A stretch of DNA of 6,815 nucleotides. Source: Verrucomicrobiia bacterium (GTDB lineage: Bacteria > Verrucomicrobiota > Verrucomicrobiia > Limisphaerales > Palsa-1400). The notes under the pieces are model-generated. The model worked only from the letters and a program-made list of their open reading frames with translations. It was not told the origin of the DNA and made no database searches. Positions 6,453 to 6,815 of the stretch are shown here, one piece after another. The stretch is from assembly GCA_025934545.1 (NCBI GenBank), contig JAICXV010000126.1:1-6815 (forward strand), written 5' to 3'. The stretch's first letter is position 1. The number at the start of each line of letters is the position of its first letter. A program made the translations under genes and the position numbers.

Positions 6453-6617
6453 CGTCCAACGTGCAAGTTTCGTTAAGCCGAACCTCTGTTTTGAGAGGCA
6501 GTGCCAAGGCGTCCAAAGCTGAATCCCTGGCGCACTTGTGTTTTGCGGGCGTTTTCGCTCGCCGGGCGAATGTCACCACGCGTCACGTGTACCGGTGCCA
6601 GTGCCGGCCTAACGGTT
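6453..6617 (-). other. Intergenic leader before the SLOG/SLATT gene
   Basis: These 165 bases lie between two minus-strand genes. A small perfect hairpin CCTCT / AGAGG with a six-base loop sits at 6483-6498, about 30 bases before the ATG at 6452. The gap is too short and weakly structured to show a clear terminator for the upstream gene, and I found no convincing promoter. The operon may therefore be read through from the helix-turn-helix gene. GGA three bases before the ATG is the only candidate ribosome binding site. Confidence 0.35.
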
Positions 6618-6815
6618 TCACAGCGCCGGTTCCAGCAGTGGGTTCGAAGAATTCCTAATCTTAAAGTGATCGTAAAAGTCACTTAAATGATGCCGCAATC
6701 GAGTTTCCGAAATGCCAAGCTTTGACGCAGCATCTTTTTGGTCGCGTGACGGTGACAATGCCGGCTTCAGCACCCAGATGGCGATTTGCATGCGCACCAT
6801 AGATTCTTCCCGTGA
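6618..6815 (-). CDS. Partial helix-turn-helix protein, C-terminal end (LuxR/GerE-like)
   Basis: Only the last 65 residues are in the window. The frame stays open to the right edge, so the ATG at 6800 is internal rather than the start. The visible part begins SREES, matching the end of the typical L-T-x-R-E-E opening of a LuxR/GerE-type DNA-binding domain. It continues with a hydrophobic helix (VRMQIAIWVL), a longer than usual loop (KPALSPSRDQ), then the recognition unit DAASKLGISETRLRHHLSDF and YDHFKIRN. The A-x-x-L-G-I-S-E core with the L-x-x-H-L helix is a good match. The long loop recalls the winged-helix tails of FHA-domain regulators more than classical LuxR proteins, but the N-terminus is not visible. 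It lies 165 bases upstream of the SLOG/SLATT gene on the same strand and could regulate or belong to that unit. Confidence 0.6.
   Translation of the reverse strand, partial: SREESMVRMQIAIWVLKPALSPSRDQKDAASKLGISETRLRHHLSDFYDHFKIRNSSNPLLEPAL

Noticed and set aside
6296..6658. Plus-strand ORF of 120 residues
   Set aside because: It runs antisense to the start of the SLOG/SLATT gene and through the leader. It is Arg- and Ser-rich with no domain features.
6660..6687. Imperfect inverted repeat TTAAAGTGA / TCACTTAA
   Set aside because: It lies inside the helix-turn-helix coding frame and has no T-run or other signal. It is probably a chance result of codon use.

Overview
The window looks like a piece of chromosome from an environmental Gram-negative bacterium, most likely in or near Verrucomicrobiota or Planctomycetota. 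That is an inference from several small lipoproteins, a DUF3568-type lipoprotein, middling GC content, loosely packed genes and a secreted caspase-like protein. There is no rRNA or marker gene to settle it. I see no tRNA, CRISPR array, transposase or insertion sequence, and no gene-free stretch longer than 300 bases.

Layout. Positions 1-240 hold a short coding-like segment of uncertain strand at the left edge, with a hairpin. A minus-strand DUF3568 lipoprotein gene (241-621) is followed by a 274-bp divergent intergenic region with short repeats and a palindrome. A plus-strand pair of paralogous small lipoproteins follows (896-1276 and 1288-1659), ending in a strong hairpin with a short T-run (1703-1742). 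Almost directly after the hairpin is a plus-strand gene for an exported protein with three tandem beta-rich repeats and a C-terminal caspase-like (peptidase C14) domain with an intact His/Cys pair (1747-3465). It converges, with 25 bp between stop codons, on a minus-strand two-gene operon. The operon encodes a SLOG-like Rossmann domain fused to a four-helix membrane module resembling SLATT (4803-6452), then a DUF4062 domain joined through one membrane helix to a DUF4384-like domain (3491-4798). At the right edge a minus-strand gene, cut by the window end, encodes a LuxR/GerE-like helix-turn-helix.

How the genes may work together. DUF4062, SLOG, SLATT, DUF4384 and caspase-like domains are all known parts of nucleotide-centred or effector-based bacterial conflict and signalling systems. 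Here they sit next to each other in an unusual split. Predicted topology puts DUF4062 and SLOG in the cytoplasm, and the DUF4384-like domain and the caspase-like enzyme outside the inner membrane. A reasonable hypothesis is a trans-envelope relay: a cytoplasmic ligand or stress signal sensed by SLOG/DUF4062 passes through the membrane proteins to a periplasmic protease. No single ORF proves this; it rests on domain recognition by eye, gene adjacency and predicted topology.
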